A stretch of DNA of 64,000 bases from Suillus spraguei (GCA_016800925.1 JABCPU010000083.1:62001-126000); one strand, 5' to 3'. Positions 1-12,464 are shown, numbered from the stretch's first letter. Program-made: numbers and translations. The notes: generated by a model not told the origin, from the letters alone.

Positions 1-44
1 ATCACATTAAATTTTCGAACAAAACCTCATTCCGCCAACTTGTA

Positions 45-1134
45 ATGGAAGAACTCTGGGGACCATCGACATCAAACTCGACATGCCCATCCTTTGTGAC
101 TGGAGGATCCGTATGCCTTCCCCCGGTTAAAATCCCATTCTATTTCTCCCCCCGCCAGAACATATTCGACGGCATTCTGGACATATACGTCGCAGCCGCT
201 GCTCCCGTGGTCGGTTATTGGATCACGTCTCTTATATTCTTCTGCCTTGATATATCTGGCTGGAAATGGCTTGATAAATATCGCATCCACGAGTCCAAGG
301 AGGTCAAGTCTAGGAATCTGGCTACCCCTTGGCAGGTCGCCCGAGCTGTCCTATTCCAGCATGCGGCGCAAACCGTGGTGGTATTTATTGGGGCGACAGA
401 GTCACCTGAGATCTCGATTGTGCGGTGTCAGAGTGATATGGAGGCCTTTGGAAGCACGCTGGTATGGGTTGTGCGACTTTTCTTGGGAGAGCAGACGGGA
501 TTGAAGTTTTTGGAATTGGGAGGATCTGGGATGACCCATTGGCTATACTGGTGGGGAATACCAGCTGCACAGATGTTACTTGCGTTGTGGGTGTCGTTAA
601 AAATCTCGCTTGACTTCCCTCTGATGTCTTCCCAGGTTCGTCTTGGATACTTGGCAATACTTCACCCATCGCCTGATGCACATGAACAAATATCTCTACA
701 AGAATATCCATTCTGTGCATCATAAAATCTACGTCCCTTATTCCTTCGGGGCAATATACAACCATCCTTTAGAAGGCCTCGTGTTGGACAGCGTAGGCGC
801 AATACTCGCGGCACGCATCTCATGTCTTTCAGTGCGACAAACTATTTTTTTCTTTACATTCAGCTCGTGTAAGGCTGTCGACATGCACGGCGGATACAAT
901 TTCCCCTTTGATCCATTCCAGATGATGAGCAGCAATAACGCGGACTACCATGATATACACCATCAGGTAATTCTTTCACTATCATCTACTCCTGTGTGGT
1001 GCTGACGACAAGTTCAGGCGATCGGAATCAATTCAAATTTCGCATTTTTCTTCATCCATTGGGATATCCTCCTCGGGACGCGCATGACCAGAGAAGATAT
1101 TGAGGAACGCAGAAAAAAGGTCAAGAAAACGTGA
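45..1134 (+). CDS. SUR2: Sphingolipid C4-hydroxylase-like (SUR2-like), copy 1
   Basis: Predicted ER membrane di-iron hydroxylase of the fatty acid hydroxylase superfamily; family members hydroxylate sphinganine at C4 to give phytosphingosine. Three exons join cleanly: 45-586, 636-966 and 1018-1134, giving 329 aa. The introns (587-635 and 967-1017) have GT and AG ends. The histidine boxes are visible: HRLMH and HSVHH early in exon 2, and HDIHH at its end. Hydrophobic segments lie in exon 1. The C-terminus ends with a Lys/Arg-rich tail (ERRKKVKKT), compatible with ER retention. The start was chosen because copy 2 (3504-4596) has the same start context and exon structure. No stop or frameshift is seen, so it looks functional. 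Assignment rests on recognising the family by eye; substrate is inferred. Confidence 0.87.
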
Positions 1135-3462
1135 TGCAGCTATTTCAATGTCATGCCGTGTGGATATTCAGAATTTTGATTTTCGCCCTGTCAATATTCA
1201 TTCAAATGATTCAATTCGAGACTACATGATTCGCTCACTCAACCTATTATTGAGTTCATGGTACCCTGTCATCAGTCGGACCTTACTCGAGTTTTTCGAG
1301 TTTTTCCGCACCCTGCGCAGAAGAAGTCCTCACGGCATTCACAACGAAAAGACCCTAGACATCTTCGCTTCAGTTTAAATGTTGCAGCCATTATTGAACG
1401 GTATATAACGGCCTCAAGATATCCTCACTCCCCGCATGCCTCCCTTCCCTTGCTCCTCCGCAACTTGAGTTTGGATACCCGGCTTATGTGTCTTACCATT
1501 TCAACCCCGTTGGGATGCGTTAGGGGCATCCAAAAATGATTCGGAAGTTGGTCGAAGCTAGGTAGCCTGTTCGTGCTGCTTGGCCCATGGAGCATCTCTC
1601 TATAAGTACTCTATTAATCTCGGTCTTGCTTTATATCCATCAACGAACCAAACTTGTTCTTCTGCTCTCAGCTTTCAGTGGTGTTATCCTCAAGTACGAC
1701 AAAATTGTCGGGCTCATCTTGTATCTCATATCTTGCGCGGTGCTGAGCGTCATTTTGGTGTTCCAATATGTCGCAAGCTTCCCCTCTCTGGATTGGATTT
1801 GGAGACTACCTTCACTTTGCTCCCAGTGCCCCCAATTCATGATGATATTTTATTCGTCGCCCAGCTCTTTGATGGATTTTACGATCTTTGTCTTGGGGAG
1901 CTTGTCTGACCGGATAACAGGTCTCTTCAGTCCCTCAGTAGGTGACCCTTCGAACATCAGTGGTTTTAGCCACCTCGTATCATTCCTTTGTTTTTCATCA
2001 GCATAAAGCAGATATGCAATTCGAGGGTAGTACGATTGTTATGCAGCGTTCTGAATCTGCAGACCCACAGAGCGTTTTTTTATATTTAGCCTCACAGGAT
2101 CGGCTCTTCCCTTTCAACAGTTTTTATGGCTGCGTGAGGACGGGTCCATCCCTACTTGCACATGGTTCATTGCTTGTCTTCGAGCACTGTTTCCTGATTC
2201 TATATCGGGGCACTTGCTACGTGTGGGTAGTGCTGCTTCCCTTGCGGCATCAGGCGTCTCTGCTGACCGCATTTAAGCCATGGGCCATTGGTCTAGAGAT
2301 TCCTTTCGGATATATATACGAAAAAAAAACCCCGCCTTATTGCATGCTCTTGTCTTAATGTCAGTCCATTCATGATCCAATCGCATTTCGTTGAATTAAA
2401 TTTTACTTTACTGTATTCTTATCCTGACTTGTTGCCCACCCTAATAGCTCGAGTTATAGCGTCTTTCCTGGTAGTTTGGGCCTGCTTCTTTCCCGAATCC
2501 ATGGGGCCCCTTGTCCTCACAACGAAGTCCTCCATTTGCTAGCTGCATCACCACGCGAGGACAGCTAGACATTCCAAACCGTGGCTTGCTTGCCAATTAC
2601 GTGTTACATTGGGACTATCACAAAGCATCCTAATTGGTTGAAATAAATTTATGAGATTTCCGACAATGGGCCTGTCGCCCACAACGATGACAAGTGGCCT
2701 ACGGTCTCTGACAGTGACAATAAGCCTGTAGCCCCAACGATGATAACTGGCCTGTAGCCACGACGGTGACAGTGAATCTGAAGCCCAAGACAGCAACAAG
2801 TGCATGAACCCTACAATAATGATAATGGACAAGAAGTCTACGACGATAACAGGCAATTCGCCCAAACCAGTGGTGACGGGCATGGAGTAGGTGTGTGGAT
2901 CATATGGCGGAGCCTCAATAATAAATGCCTCGCTTACGGCAGTTCCAGGTTATGGCGAATGAGAAACATGGCTCTCGGCAGCTAATAGCTCTACGGTCTG
3001 CAGGACGAAAGCAAAACAAATAGTGTAAGGGGGTAATGGCCTAGGGCTTACTGATGGAAGCCTCCGAAGTGACTGTATAAATGTTTCCTGGTACGGAGAG
3101 CAAAAGAGCTGGTCAGGAGAATGTGAAGCAGCAAGGTTGAATAATGGACATAGCGAGATCAAAATCCTCATGCATGGACCTCGCAGGGGCTCGAGCCAGG
3201 CACGATGATGGGTTGGCCCTGAATAATCTAAGTGCGAAGGATGTCGATGAATGGGCAGTTGAATGAGTGTGCAAAAGCAAACGGGATGATAAGTGCTGGT
3301 GAAACTGGCACAAAGACCGCCTTTCAGTGGTGAGATCGGTGAGCGAATCGAATGATGTAACTGTGATGTAACTTGGCTGGTGCCGGTTCCTTCCGAGCGT
3401 TCAGGAACCTACTTTGGAAGTCATACTTGACTATTTTTAGTCGACAACACTATAACTAAACC
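1135..3462. other. Intergenic region between the two SUR2-like copies
   Basis: No convincing gene. About 1380-1450 matches the 3' flank of copy 2 (about 4830-4900), so the duplication includes downstream DNA. A hydrophobic open frame at 1587-2006 has no recognisable domain. A degenerate tandem repeat lies at 2670-2803. Confidence 0.5.
2670..2803. repeat. Degenerate 26-29 bp tandem repeat
   Basis: About five imperfect units each begin near GCCTGTAGCC and continue with an ACGATGACAAGTG-like half. Unit starts are near 2670, 2697, 2724 and 2750, with a poorer fifth unit after that. The open frames across it look like by-products of the repeat. Confidence 0.6.
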
Positions 3463-3470
3463 TATATAAA
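3463..3470 (+). promoter_or_regulatory. Putative TATA box of SUR2-like copy 2
   Basis: TATATAAA lies about 34 bp upstream of the start codon at 3504. That is close for a TATA box plus leader, so the 5' UTR would be very short. No equivalent is visible before copy 1 because the window starts there. Confidence 0.35.
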
Positions 3471-3503
3471 CTTTTGAACTCAAACCACATCCGCCAACTT
3501 GTA

Positions 3504-4596
3504 ATGGACGAACTCTGGGGACCATCAACATTAAACTCGACATGCTCATCTTTCGTGACTGCAGAATCCGTATGCCTTCCCCCAGTTAAAATCCCATTCT
3601 ATTTCTCCCTCCGCCAAAACATATTTGACGGCATTCCGGACACGTACGTCGCACTCGCTGCTCCCGTACTAGCTTATTGGATCTTGTCTTTTATATTCTA
3701 TTGCCTTGATATCTCTGGCTGGAAATGGCTTGATAAATATCGCATCCACGAGTCCGAGGAGGTCAAGTCTAGGAATCTAGCCACCCCTTGGCAAGTAGCA
3801 CGAGCTGTCCTACTCCAGCATGCGACGCAAACTGTGTTGGGTTTGACTTGGTTGGTGGAGTCTCCGGAAATCTCGGTTGCGCGGTGTCAGAGCGAGATGG
3901 AGGCTTTGGGAAGCACACTGGTATGGGTTGTGCGACTTGTCTTGGGAGAGCAAACAGGAATGAAGTTTTTGGAACTGAGAGGACCTGGGATGACCCATTG
4001 GCTATACTGGTGGGGAATACCAGCTGCACAGATGTTATTTGCGTTGTGGGTGTCATTGAAAATCTCGCTTGACTTTCCCCTGATGTCTTCCCAGGTTCAT
4101 CATCGATAGTTGGCAATACTTCCTCCATCGCCTGATGCACACGAACAAGTATCTCTACAAGAAGATTCATTCTGTGCATCATAGACTCTACGTCCCCTAT
4201 GCCTTCGGGGCATTATACAACCATCCGTTAGAAGGCATCTTGTTGGACAGCACAAGCGCAGCACTCGCGGAAAGCATCTCACGCCTTTCTGTGCGACAAA
4301 CTATTTTCCTCTTCGCGTTCAGCACGTGTAAGACTGTCGACGATCACTGCGGATACAATCTCCCCTTTGATCCATTCCAGATGATGAGCAGCAATAACGC
4401 GGACTACCATGATATACACCATCAGGTAATTCTTTCACTACCATCTGCTCCTGTGTAGTGCTGACGACGAGTACAGACCATCGGAATCAAGTCAAATTTC
4501 GCACAACCTTTCTTCGTTCATTGGGATGCCCTCCTCGGGACGCGCATGACCAGAAAAGACATTCAAGAACGCAGAGAAAAGGTCAAGAAAACGTGA
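3504..4596 (+). CDS. SUR2: Sphingolipid C4-hydroxylase-like (SUR2-like), copy 2
   Basis: Tandem paralogue of the gene at 45-1134, same strand, about 3.46 kb downstream. Exons 3504-4045, 4095-4425 and 4477-4596 join in frame to give 330 aa, with introns at the same positions and of the same size as in copy 1 (49 and 51 bp). Exon 2 codes for HRLMH, HSVHH and, at its end, HDIHH, the iron-binding histidine boxes. Exon 3 encodes NFAQPFFVHWDALLGTRMT, one residue longer than copy 1, which has a changed AFFFIHW stretch. This copy therefore looks closer to the family consensus. The predicted role is ER membrane sphingoid-base C4-hydroxylation. No disabling change is seen. A third, decayed copy lies at 29311-29862. 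Confidence 0.88.
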
Positions 4597-5682
4597 TGCA
4601 GCTATTTCAATGTTATGCCATGTAGATATCCGGAAATTTGATTTTCGCTCTGTCAATATTTATTCGAGACTACATAATTCGCTCATTCAACCTATTGTTC
4701 ATGGTACCCTGTTATCAGTCGGGCCTTACTCGATTCTTTGGAGTTTCTCCAAACCCTGCACAGAAAAGTCCTCACGACATTCACAACGAAAAGACCCTAG
4801 ACTCTGCTCAACATCTTCGCTTCAGTTGAAATGTTGCAGCTATTATCGAGCGGTGTATAACGGCCTCAAGATATCTTCCTTCCCCGTATGCCGCCCTTCT
4901 CTTGCTCCACCGCAACTTGAGTTTGGATAGCATGAAGAAGACGCCGCTCTCGTCGGTTTTCTCTGAGAGGTTATCGGACTACTAAGAAGGTGAGGGAACG
5001 AATGAGAAAGGAGCGTCCACTCTGCTGATCGAAGGGGCAATTGTTGACAGCCACTGCGATGTCGAGACATCTATCAAGCGAGCACGTCCAAGGCCGCTAA
5101 GCGAGCAGCTTTCGAGAAGTAAGGAACAAAATCTCATGAGGACCGAGCAAGCGAAGAAAGATCGCACTCACTGCATCTTAAGATGATTCCCACGACCGCA
5201 CAGTCACTGGTGTAAGAAATATTGTATCCAGAGGAATCAGAATTTCATAGGAAGCATTGTTTGGCGAGAAAGAACCGCACTCAACTAAGATTCAATGACT
5301 CCACCTCGGACTGGATAGAGATTGACAGGCGTTGAAACGGTATGTGCAAGACCTGGTTGAGTTGCAGACTGGACTCGGAAGTACTTGTGTGAATTTTGAT
5401 GATACCGTCTGACCGCGAGTATGGATATAAATACAAGGAATTGGCATACGTTCGAGTCTATTGCTCGTTTGAAGGACAAGGATTGGGAGGTTCCAGTGAC
5501 TAGCAGTAAGTGTAGTTGATGCGCACTCACTGTTTGGAAGCGCCGCAGCAGTGGTAGACTCGCAACAGCGGCACAGTTGTCCGATTGATGAGATGTCAGT
5601 GAATTGGTAACCACTGATGGGTACCAGAAATGTAATTTGAATGTAATCCTTACTTATCTTCAACTACTAGCAACCATTCACA
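4597..5682. other. Intergenic region before the NLR-like gene
   Basis: The first about 330 bp repeat the 3' flank of SUR2-like copy 1. After that there are only short, overlapping open frames on both strands without recognisable domains. It presumably holds the terminator of copy 2 and the promoter of the gene starting at 5683. Confidence 0.4.
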
Positions 5683-8600
5683 ATGGGCAAAGGCAATTCA
5701 TCGAGAGAGTCAACTCAAGAAACTTATGCATCTAGCGAAACAACCCGCGAAAGCTCAGTACGTGGCTTATGAGGATCTGATCATTCACGCCACTCCAAAT
5801 ACTGACATCGACGCATTCTTCGTGTAGCATCGACCCCGTGGCAAAGTCCGTCGGTTTCTTAGCAAGGTTAAGGACAGTGTGAAATCAAGGACCTCGGTGA
5901 GTTCACGACCATGCGTAATGACTGAGAGTGTCCTGGAATACAACTAATAATGGCCTAAGCGCTCAAAGGATTCCTGCAACTTTAGTCCTGTTCCCCCCAA
6001 TGAATGTGCTTCGTCGACCCCAAATATCCAGGTAAGTTCTCATACCTGCCCCTCGGTTTTGTGCCCTCTCTAAATTGTGGTTGTCGCGCAGGTTCAAGCT
6101 GGTGTAGAAGTGGAGGCTGATACCCGATCCGCGCTTCGGAATGCACAAGAGGCTACAAAGCACATGCATTCACTTTCTGGACCTGTGATAACTGTGGCAT
6201 CTGCTGGCCAGCATGCACAAGAAGATCTTGACACTGCGGACAACTTCCAGGACACATATCTCCAACCCCTCAGGATATTCAATACTGTTATTGGAGAGAT
6301 CGCAAATGTATGGGCCCTTTTCTCTATTAGAACCGAACTAATCCAGTTCCACAGCTACATCCATACGCAAAGATGGCACTGGGCGTGTTGTCTTGTGCAG
6401 CTAAAGTTTGCCTTCTTGCTCTATATTCGTATCTCCGGCCGCTCATCGATCATTTGTGCAGATCATTCTAGCTCAAGTGGACCGCGATGCATCAACGCTT
6501 AATCTTCTCGAGAAGTTGTGTCAAGTTTACGACTTCGTGACACAAGATCAGATACTTGGCCAAATCTCGTCGATGCGCATCATCCTAGGACAGATATCTC
6601 AGCAGACCCTCGAATGTGCTCAATTTATCAAAAATTATTCGGAGATAAAGAACTTCTGTAAGTCTTAGCGAGCTGTTGCGCTTTGCACCTCCTCAGGTTT
6701 CTATCACACGATCCTGTTGAGAGAAGCAAGCTGTTGCACAGCATGTATGATCTCATTTTAACGAATATCATGCCCAGGGATACATCTACCCATGTACAGC
6801 ATTCGCAGAAATCGCGTTCGATGGCGCTAGCGAGATTCCGCTCGGTGATGGAACAAATATTAGGCACAGCTGAACCCCTTCCTTTAGATTCCCTGAACGC
6901 TATGAGGCGTCATTTTCCAACGCGAACGGACAACTTCAACGTGGAGCTTGTGGTAAAAGGCATGGGCTCCCTCCTCAGCGGTATTACCAACCCAGATTCT
7001 CCAATCCGACCTCTTCACGCATCCTTCCGCGATTTCTTAACGGACGAACTATCCAGCGGAGAGTTTTTTATCGATTTGTCAAAGGCTCAACGCAATCTTG
7101 CGTTCGCATCACTTCGAGTGATGGAACACGGTCTTCGTTTCAATATCTGTGATCTAAAGTCATCGTATCTACCCAATTGCGAAGATCCCGGACTACATGA
7201 ACGAGTCAAAGCACGCATCCCCCCATATCTATCATATTCATCTCGATTTTGGACGTCACACGTGCGAACCGCGGTCTTCGATAGAGAACTCGCGCAAGAA
7301 GTGAAATCGTTCTTCGACCACGAGCGGCTGTTTTTCTGGCTTGAGTTACTCGCCCTAATCAATGCGTTGAGCAGTGCAATTGCTGCCCTTCCGCTCATCC
7401 CCCAGTGGCTGAAGGTCAGTACATTGCTACTGGCTGCCGGATAAAGTGCTCACGCGCAACCACAGGCCCACTCCGAATTCAAAGATGTCTCATCTACTGC
7501 AATGGACGTACAGAGGTTCATTCAAGTCTTTGGCGGCATTATTTTGCACAGCACACCACATCTGTATGTATCAGCACTTCCATTCTTGCCTGCCAACTCT
7601 CCCCTATCGAGAAAGCTTTCTGCACAATTTCTGAACACTCTCCGAGTGGCATCTGGACGTAATATGAACTGGCCGGCTGTTCAGACGGTGCTCATGGGAC
7701 ACACTGATACAGTTAACTCGGTCTCTTTCTCGCCGGATTGCAGTCGCATCGTCACTGGTTCGATTGATATGACTATTCGACTGTGGGATGCCGTGACGGG
7801 GGAACAAGTCGGTGAGCCCTTGCGAGGGCACATTGATTCGGTTAGCTCGGTCTCGTTCTCACCAGATGGCACTCGCATCGTCACTGGTTCAAATGATAAG
7901 ACTGTCCGACTATGGGATGTAGCAACGTGGAAGCCGGTTGGTGAGCCTTTACGGGGGCACACTTCTTCAGTCAACTCGGTCTCGTTCTCGCCGGATGGCA
8001 CTCGCATCGCCACTGGTTCCTTGGATCACACTGTTCGGCTGTGGGATGTAGTGACGGGGAATCAAGTCGGTGAGCCCTTAAAGGGGCACAGTTCATTTAT
8101 CTCAGTTTCGTTCTCGCCGGACGGCACTCGCATTGTCACTGGTTGCTCGGATAGCACTGTTCGGCTGTGGGATGTAGCGACGGGGAAGCAAGTCGGTGAG
8201 CCCTTGCAGGGGCACACTAGTTGGATTAACTCAGTCTCGTTCTCGCTGAACGGCATTCGCATCGTTACTGGTTCGGAAGATCACACTGTTCGACTGTGGG
8301 ATGCAACGACAGGGAAACAAGTCGGTGAGCCCTTGCGGGGACACACTTCTTCAGTTAACTCAGTATCGTTCTCACCGGACGATACTCGCATTGTCACCGG
8401 TTCCTCGGATGGCACAATTCGGTTGTGGGATGCAGTGACAGGGAAGCCAGTCGGTGAGCCCTTGCAGGGGCACATTGATTCAGTTAGCTCGGTCTCATTC
8501 TCGTCGGACGGTACTCGCATCGTCACTGGTTCTTTTGATCACACTGTTCGGCTGTGGGATGCAGAGATAGGGAAGTCAATCAGCGAGCCCTCGCGGGGGC

Positions 8601-9718
8601 ACACTGATTCAGTCAACTCGGTCTCTTTCTCGCCGAACGGCACTCGCATTGTCACTGGTTCCTCAGATAGCACTGTTCGGCTGTGGGATGTAGTGACGGG
8701 GAAGCAAGTTGGTGAGCCCTTACGGGGGCATACTTCTTCAGTTGACTCGGTCTCGTTCTCGCCGGACGGTACCTGCATCGTCAGTGGTTCAAGTGACAAG
8801 ACTGTTCGGCTATGGGATGCAGTGACGTGGACGCCAGTTGGTGAGCCCTTGCGGGGGCACACTTCTTCAGTTAACTCAGTCTCGTTCTCGCCGGACGGTA
8901 CTCGCATCATCACTAGTTCTTGGGATTACACTGTTTGGCTGTGGGACGTGGCTACAGGAAAGCCAGTCGGTGAACCCTTACGTGGGCACACCGATTCAGT
9001 TAACTCGGTTTCTTTCTCACCAGACGGTACTCGCATCGTCACTTGTTCAAGTGATAAGACTGTTCGACTGTGGGATCCGGTGACAGGGAAGCAAGTCGGT
9101 GAGCCCTTATGGGGGCATACCTCTTCTGTTAATTCGGTCTCTTTCTCGCCGGACGGCACTCGCATCGTCACTGGTTCAAGAGATAAGTCTGTTCGGCTGT
9201 GGGATGCAGTGACGGGGAAGCCAGTTGGTGAGCCCTTACGGGGGCATACTTCTTCAGTTAGCTCGGTGTCGTTCTCACTGGACGGTAGTCGCATTGTCAC
9301 CGGTTCTTGGGATCAGACTATTCGACTATGGGATACAGTAATGGGGAAGCCAGTCGGTGAGCCCTTGCGCGGGCACACTGATCCAGTTAACTCGGTCTCA
9401 TTTTCCCCGAACGGCACTCGCATTGTCACTGGTTCAATGGATAGCACTGTTCGGCTGTATGACACAATGACGAGGCAGCCATTGCAACACTGCATCGTGT
9501 CAGATTCTTCAGCATTCCCATTCTCAAATCAACATCGCACAATCGAAGCTACCACTACCACAAAATCTGACACTTTGAACAATCACTTCATTTGCTTCTC
9601 GTCCAATTCCACCCATGCGCTGCACGATACTTCTGAGTTAACAGAGGGAGCATCCAATGACGACCACAGTTCGACTCCCCTGTTACTGGATGTCAACCCC
9701 AGTAAAGATCCAACATGA
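5683..9718 (+). CDS. NLR-like NWD protein lacking a NACHT P-loop, with WD40 array
   Basis: Proposed exons: 5683-5757, 5828-5896, 5960-6031, 6092-6307, 6355-6405, 6462-6657, about 6697-7414 and 7466-9718; all early junctions are in phase. The N-terminal part (HPYAKMALGVLSCAAK, then a helical segment to about 6657) resembles the helical leader of Agaricomycete NACHT-WD40 proteins. The exon from 6697 resumes in what normally follows the NACHT ATPase (SKLLHSMYDLILTNIM, then RPLHASFRDFLTDE). No Walker A or Walker B motif is found between them, and the 6657/6697 junction is out of phase. The NACHT module therefore appears deleted. The last exon holds 14 WD40 repeats and a short Ser/Thr-rich tail. 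These proteins are thought to act in non-self recognition; a P-loop-less form may be a decoy, a regulator or a pseudogene. Confidence 0.68.
7697..9497 (+). repeat. Tandem array of 14 WD40 repeats, 129 bp period
   Basis: Fourteen consecutive 43-residue units each start GH(T/I) and contain SVSFSPDGTRIVTGS, RLWD and VGEPL. Unit 4 is one codon shorter and the last unit degrades after RLYD. The number suits two seven-bladed propellers. Differences are concentrated at a few positions, mainly the two residues around the D of the x-D-x-T-V segment and those after GH. Confidence 0.93.
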
Positions 9719-9889
9719 CGGGGTCGGGGGAAATATGATATTTCTATAATTACATAATAGTAAAAATGATAAGATCTGAGATTTCCAAGGAAGACGTGTG
9801 GTTTTCGTCGTGCATCACATCGTTTTTGTCGTGCACCTGGACGGTATCGTTATCACTCCTGTCGTCGTCGTCGTCTATCGTATCGTTCT
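9719..9889. other. Short intergenic stretch with TCG-rich simple sequence
   Basis: Downstream of the WD40 gene stop, an A/T-rich run is followed by TCGT/CGTCG-rich low-complexity sequence (about 9795-9925) that runs into the next gene's poorly defined first exon. Confidence 0.4.
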
Positions 9890-11619
9890 GTGTCGTTCTC
9901 GTTGCGCATCATATCGTTTTCGTTGGCATTGTCCCAATGCAAGGGTAAGCTCATACATTTTACAAGTTACTTGACTAACTGTAGTGTTCTTCACAGTGAC
10001 GGAGTAAACCAACTGCCGGCAAGTAGACGTCGGCTTCAAGCCCACCGCGCTCTCATAAAAAGCGGGTCTGGTAAGGTAGAAAGTTCGCCCGTCCTTCGAA
10101 AGACTCTCACCCAAAAAATCTGTTTCTGGAGTCGAGCAGATTATGACAAATACATCGAGAATGCTGAGTCTGGGACTGGGACTCGGGGTAAAGCCCCTTG
10201 GCTAGAGCTCGAGGATGGTAGACCTGTCACAATCGAGCAACTCAAAGCAATTCGTAAGGTTCTGCGTGCAGCCTGGGCTGAATTGGTTGTTCAGAAATTG
10301 GCTCCACCCACCTGGTCAAGGATCTGTGCTACTGGCAAGAAGCTCGTATTCGATATCATGGTGAAACAGTTCCCGCTATTCCTATTCGACCACTGCGGCT
10401 GGAAACTCGAGCTGCTTTGCATCACTGATTACTCATCCTGGCGGAAGAACAATCTTGGGACTGACAGAAACTGGAAGGACGTACCAGGGAAGCTCTCAGC
10501 CAAGGAAGAGCATATCGACGACTTGGATGAACTTGAGGTGTTGGAATTGAAACGCACTGAAGCCCGGGCTAAAGGAAATGGCAAGCGGCGCCTGTCTGAC
10601 GACAGCAAAACCCTGGTCCGACAAGACCGTTTGAAGAAACCTAAATGTATGCATTTTTTTTCTCATAATTCCGATGCTCACATTTACACATTACCACTAG
10701 TTGACTCAGCACTGTCTCCCCTGCTTCCCATCGAACCAAAAGGCATGTATTGTTCTTTCTTTCATTATCTTGCTAATATCAATACTGCTAGTCGACCCTG
10801 GTACTATATCACGACCTTTACTCTCGACTGATGCTATGCCCCTGCATCCAGATCAAGATTCTGAGCCTGGCACTAGCGCCAACATCTGTGTTCCTTCGCC
10901 CATTGATGATTGTCTTGCCCTCGAAAATACTCGCATCACGCCAACCTACCCACGCGATGCATCTGCCCCACCATTTGGAGTCCACTTACCGCAGCCCACT
11001 CCACAAGGCTTATATCTTCCCAGATCGCCTTTACGTCCGACCGTGTCTACTTCTGAAAATAAGACCTTGCCGACTTGTCACACACCAGGAACATCTCAGA
11101 ACATACAACTTGAATGTGCCGACAAAGAGAATGAGATTATATTGCAGGATCCACTGTAAGTACCTCATACTGCATGCTCGTCCTTGCTAACTCCAATGCT
11201 ATGAAAGGGCTGATATTTTCGGACCTAACGGAATCGCCAAGACAGTCCCTGCCCCAGCACTTAGCCCAATCAAGAAGACAAACGACGATGGACCAAGTGC
11301 ATCTAACAACAAGTTAGCTGCAAAAGCGGACGGAAAGAAGAAGATGCGACCAGGTGCCGCGAAGAACGCTCGGTAAGTATTAGTATGCCTGTCTCTTAAT
11401 GTTTCGCACTAACCTTTGTCATGCAGAAACTTATGCGCATGGCGTTGGCTGAAGCAGGTGAACGAGACGAGTGGAACAACCGAAGAATTCCGCATGTATT
11501 GGGCGGCACTCACGCCCGCACAGCAAGATGAGTACAAGGCCGACGCAGAGCGGTTGCACAGCGCAGGGACGTGGACAAAGGGTTCTGATTGTGCCGTCTG
11601 CAACGGCGCACTATACTAG
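9890..11619 (+). CDS. Multi-exon hypothetical protein, unknown function
   Basis: I do not recognise a characterised family. The coding signal is clear from about 9998 (DGVNQLPASRRRLQAHRAL) to 10646, then a small exon from 10701, then about 10792-11158 (rich in Pro, Ser and Thr), then about 11210-11373 (Lys-rich, AKADGKKKMRPGAAKNAR) and a last exon of about 11428-11619 beginning NLCAWRWLKQVNET and ending CAVCNGALY. Introns with GT and AG ends separate most blocks; the one near 10744-10791 fits best with a GC donor. The last exon resembles a conserved C-terminal segment (YWAALTPAQQDEYKADAE) that I associate with lineage-expanded Agaricomycete hypothetical proteins. The N-terminus is uncertain because the first exon lies in low-complexity sequence. 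It may be nuclear given the basic stretches, but this is inference. Confidence 0.55.
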
Positions 11620-11761
11620 TATGTTTTCCCCTGCATTGTATGTCTTTTTCATTGCCTATTGCTGTCCTGCCTGCATGTTTTCACCCTGCTTTTGTGCCCC
11701 CGCCCTGCGGTTTGCTATTTGCGACTGCACTGTAACATCCCATGTCATCCAATCCTGTCTG

Positions 11762-11943
11762 ATGTCGTCACAATACATTGCATTTGCTTGACTCTCATAA
11801 ATATGCTTGAATCGGGTGAAATATGTAAACTACGGTGAAAATCAGATCCTGTCCGCTGTTGTCACAGTACATCCCATGTGCTTGACTATAGTAAATATGA
11901 TTGAATCGGGTGAGATATGTAAATTACGATGAAAATCCGATAT
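11762..11943. repeat. 94 bp direct repeat, two copies
   Basis: GTCACAATAC (11767) and GTCACAGTAC (11861) begin two similar units, both continuing through TGCTTGACT, GAATCGGGTGA and GTGAAAATC or GATGAAAATC. The rest of 11620-12464 shows no gene or recognisable element. Confidence 0.65.
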
Positions 11944-12464
11944 CATCACGGAAAACCCTGCCCCATCATGTAATATATGGGACGCACTTGAGTGGATTCT
12001 GTTTAGCTCGGGAAATTGCCTAGTCAAGAAGAATTTTTCAGATGTCGTCCGCTGGCGCCCGTTCCCATCATGTTGGGTTTTGACTGGGTGTCAACAGTGG
12101 ATGGGTGGTAGGGCCTAAAAATCGGTTGTTATTCTGGGTACCGCCTGCTTCTCGACACCCATTCTATAACCCTGCAACTGCATTAGTGATACCCAGAGGA
12201 GGTCCTGAGCTTGATTTGAGCCACATGGCACACGGACAACACTGGCGAAAGTGTCGAGAGGAGTGAGTCTCTTCAAAACCCTTTCCGTCCCTAGGACCTC
12301 ACACTTACTGAAAGCAACACTTGCAGACCGAACTTTAAGGACAAAGAGCTTGAACTGAAGGAACACACCAGGAACAGTGCATTTGTCAACATTAAGATGG
12401 CTGAGACAGTACCTAGATAGCTTTGTGATTTAGGATCAAAATTATGACAATGATCATGTTTAAC

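Noticed and set aside
1587..2006. 139-codon hydrophobic frame as a membrane protein gene
   Set aside because: No domain, no splice support, and overlapping frames of similar length on both strands.
7681..9495. Chain of minus-strand open frames of 60-124 codons opposite the WD40 array
   Set aside because: Their repeated VPSGENETELTE-like sequence is simply the antisense reading of the 129 bp WD40 repeat.
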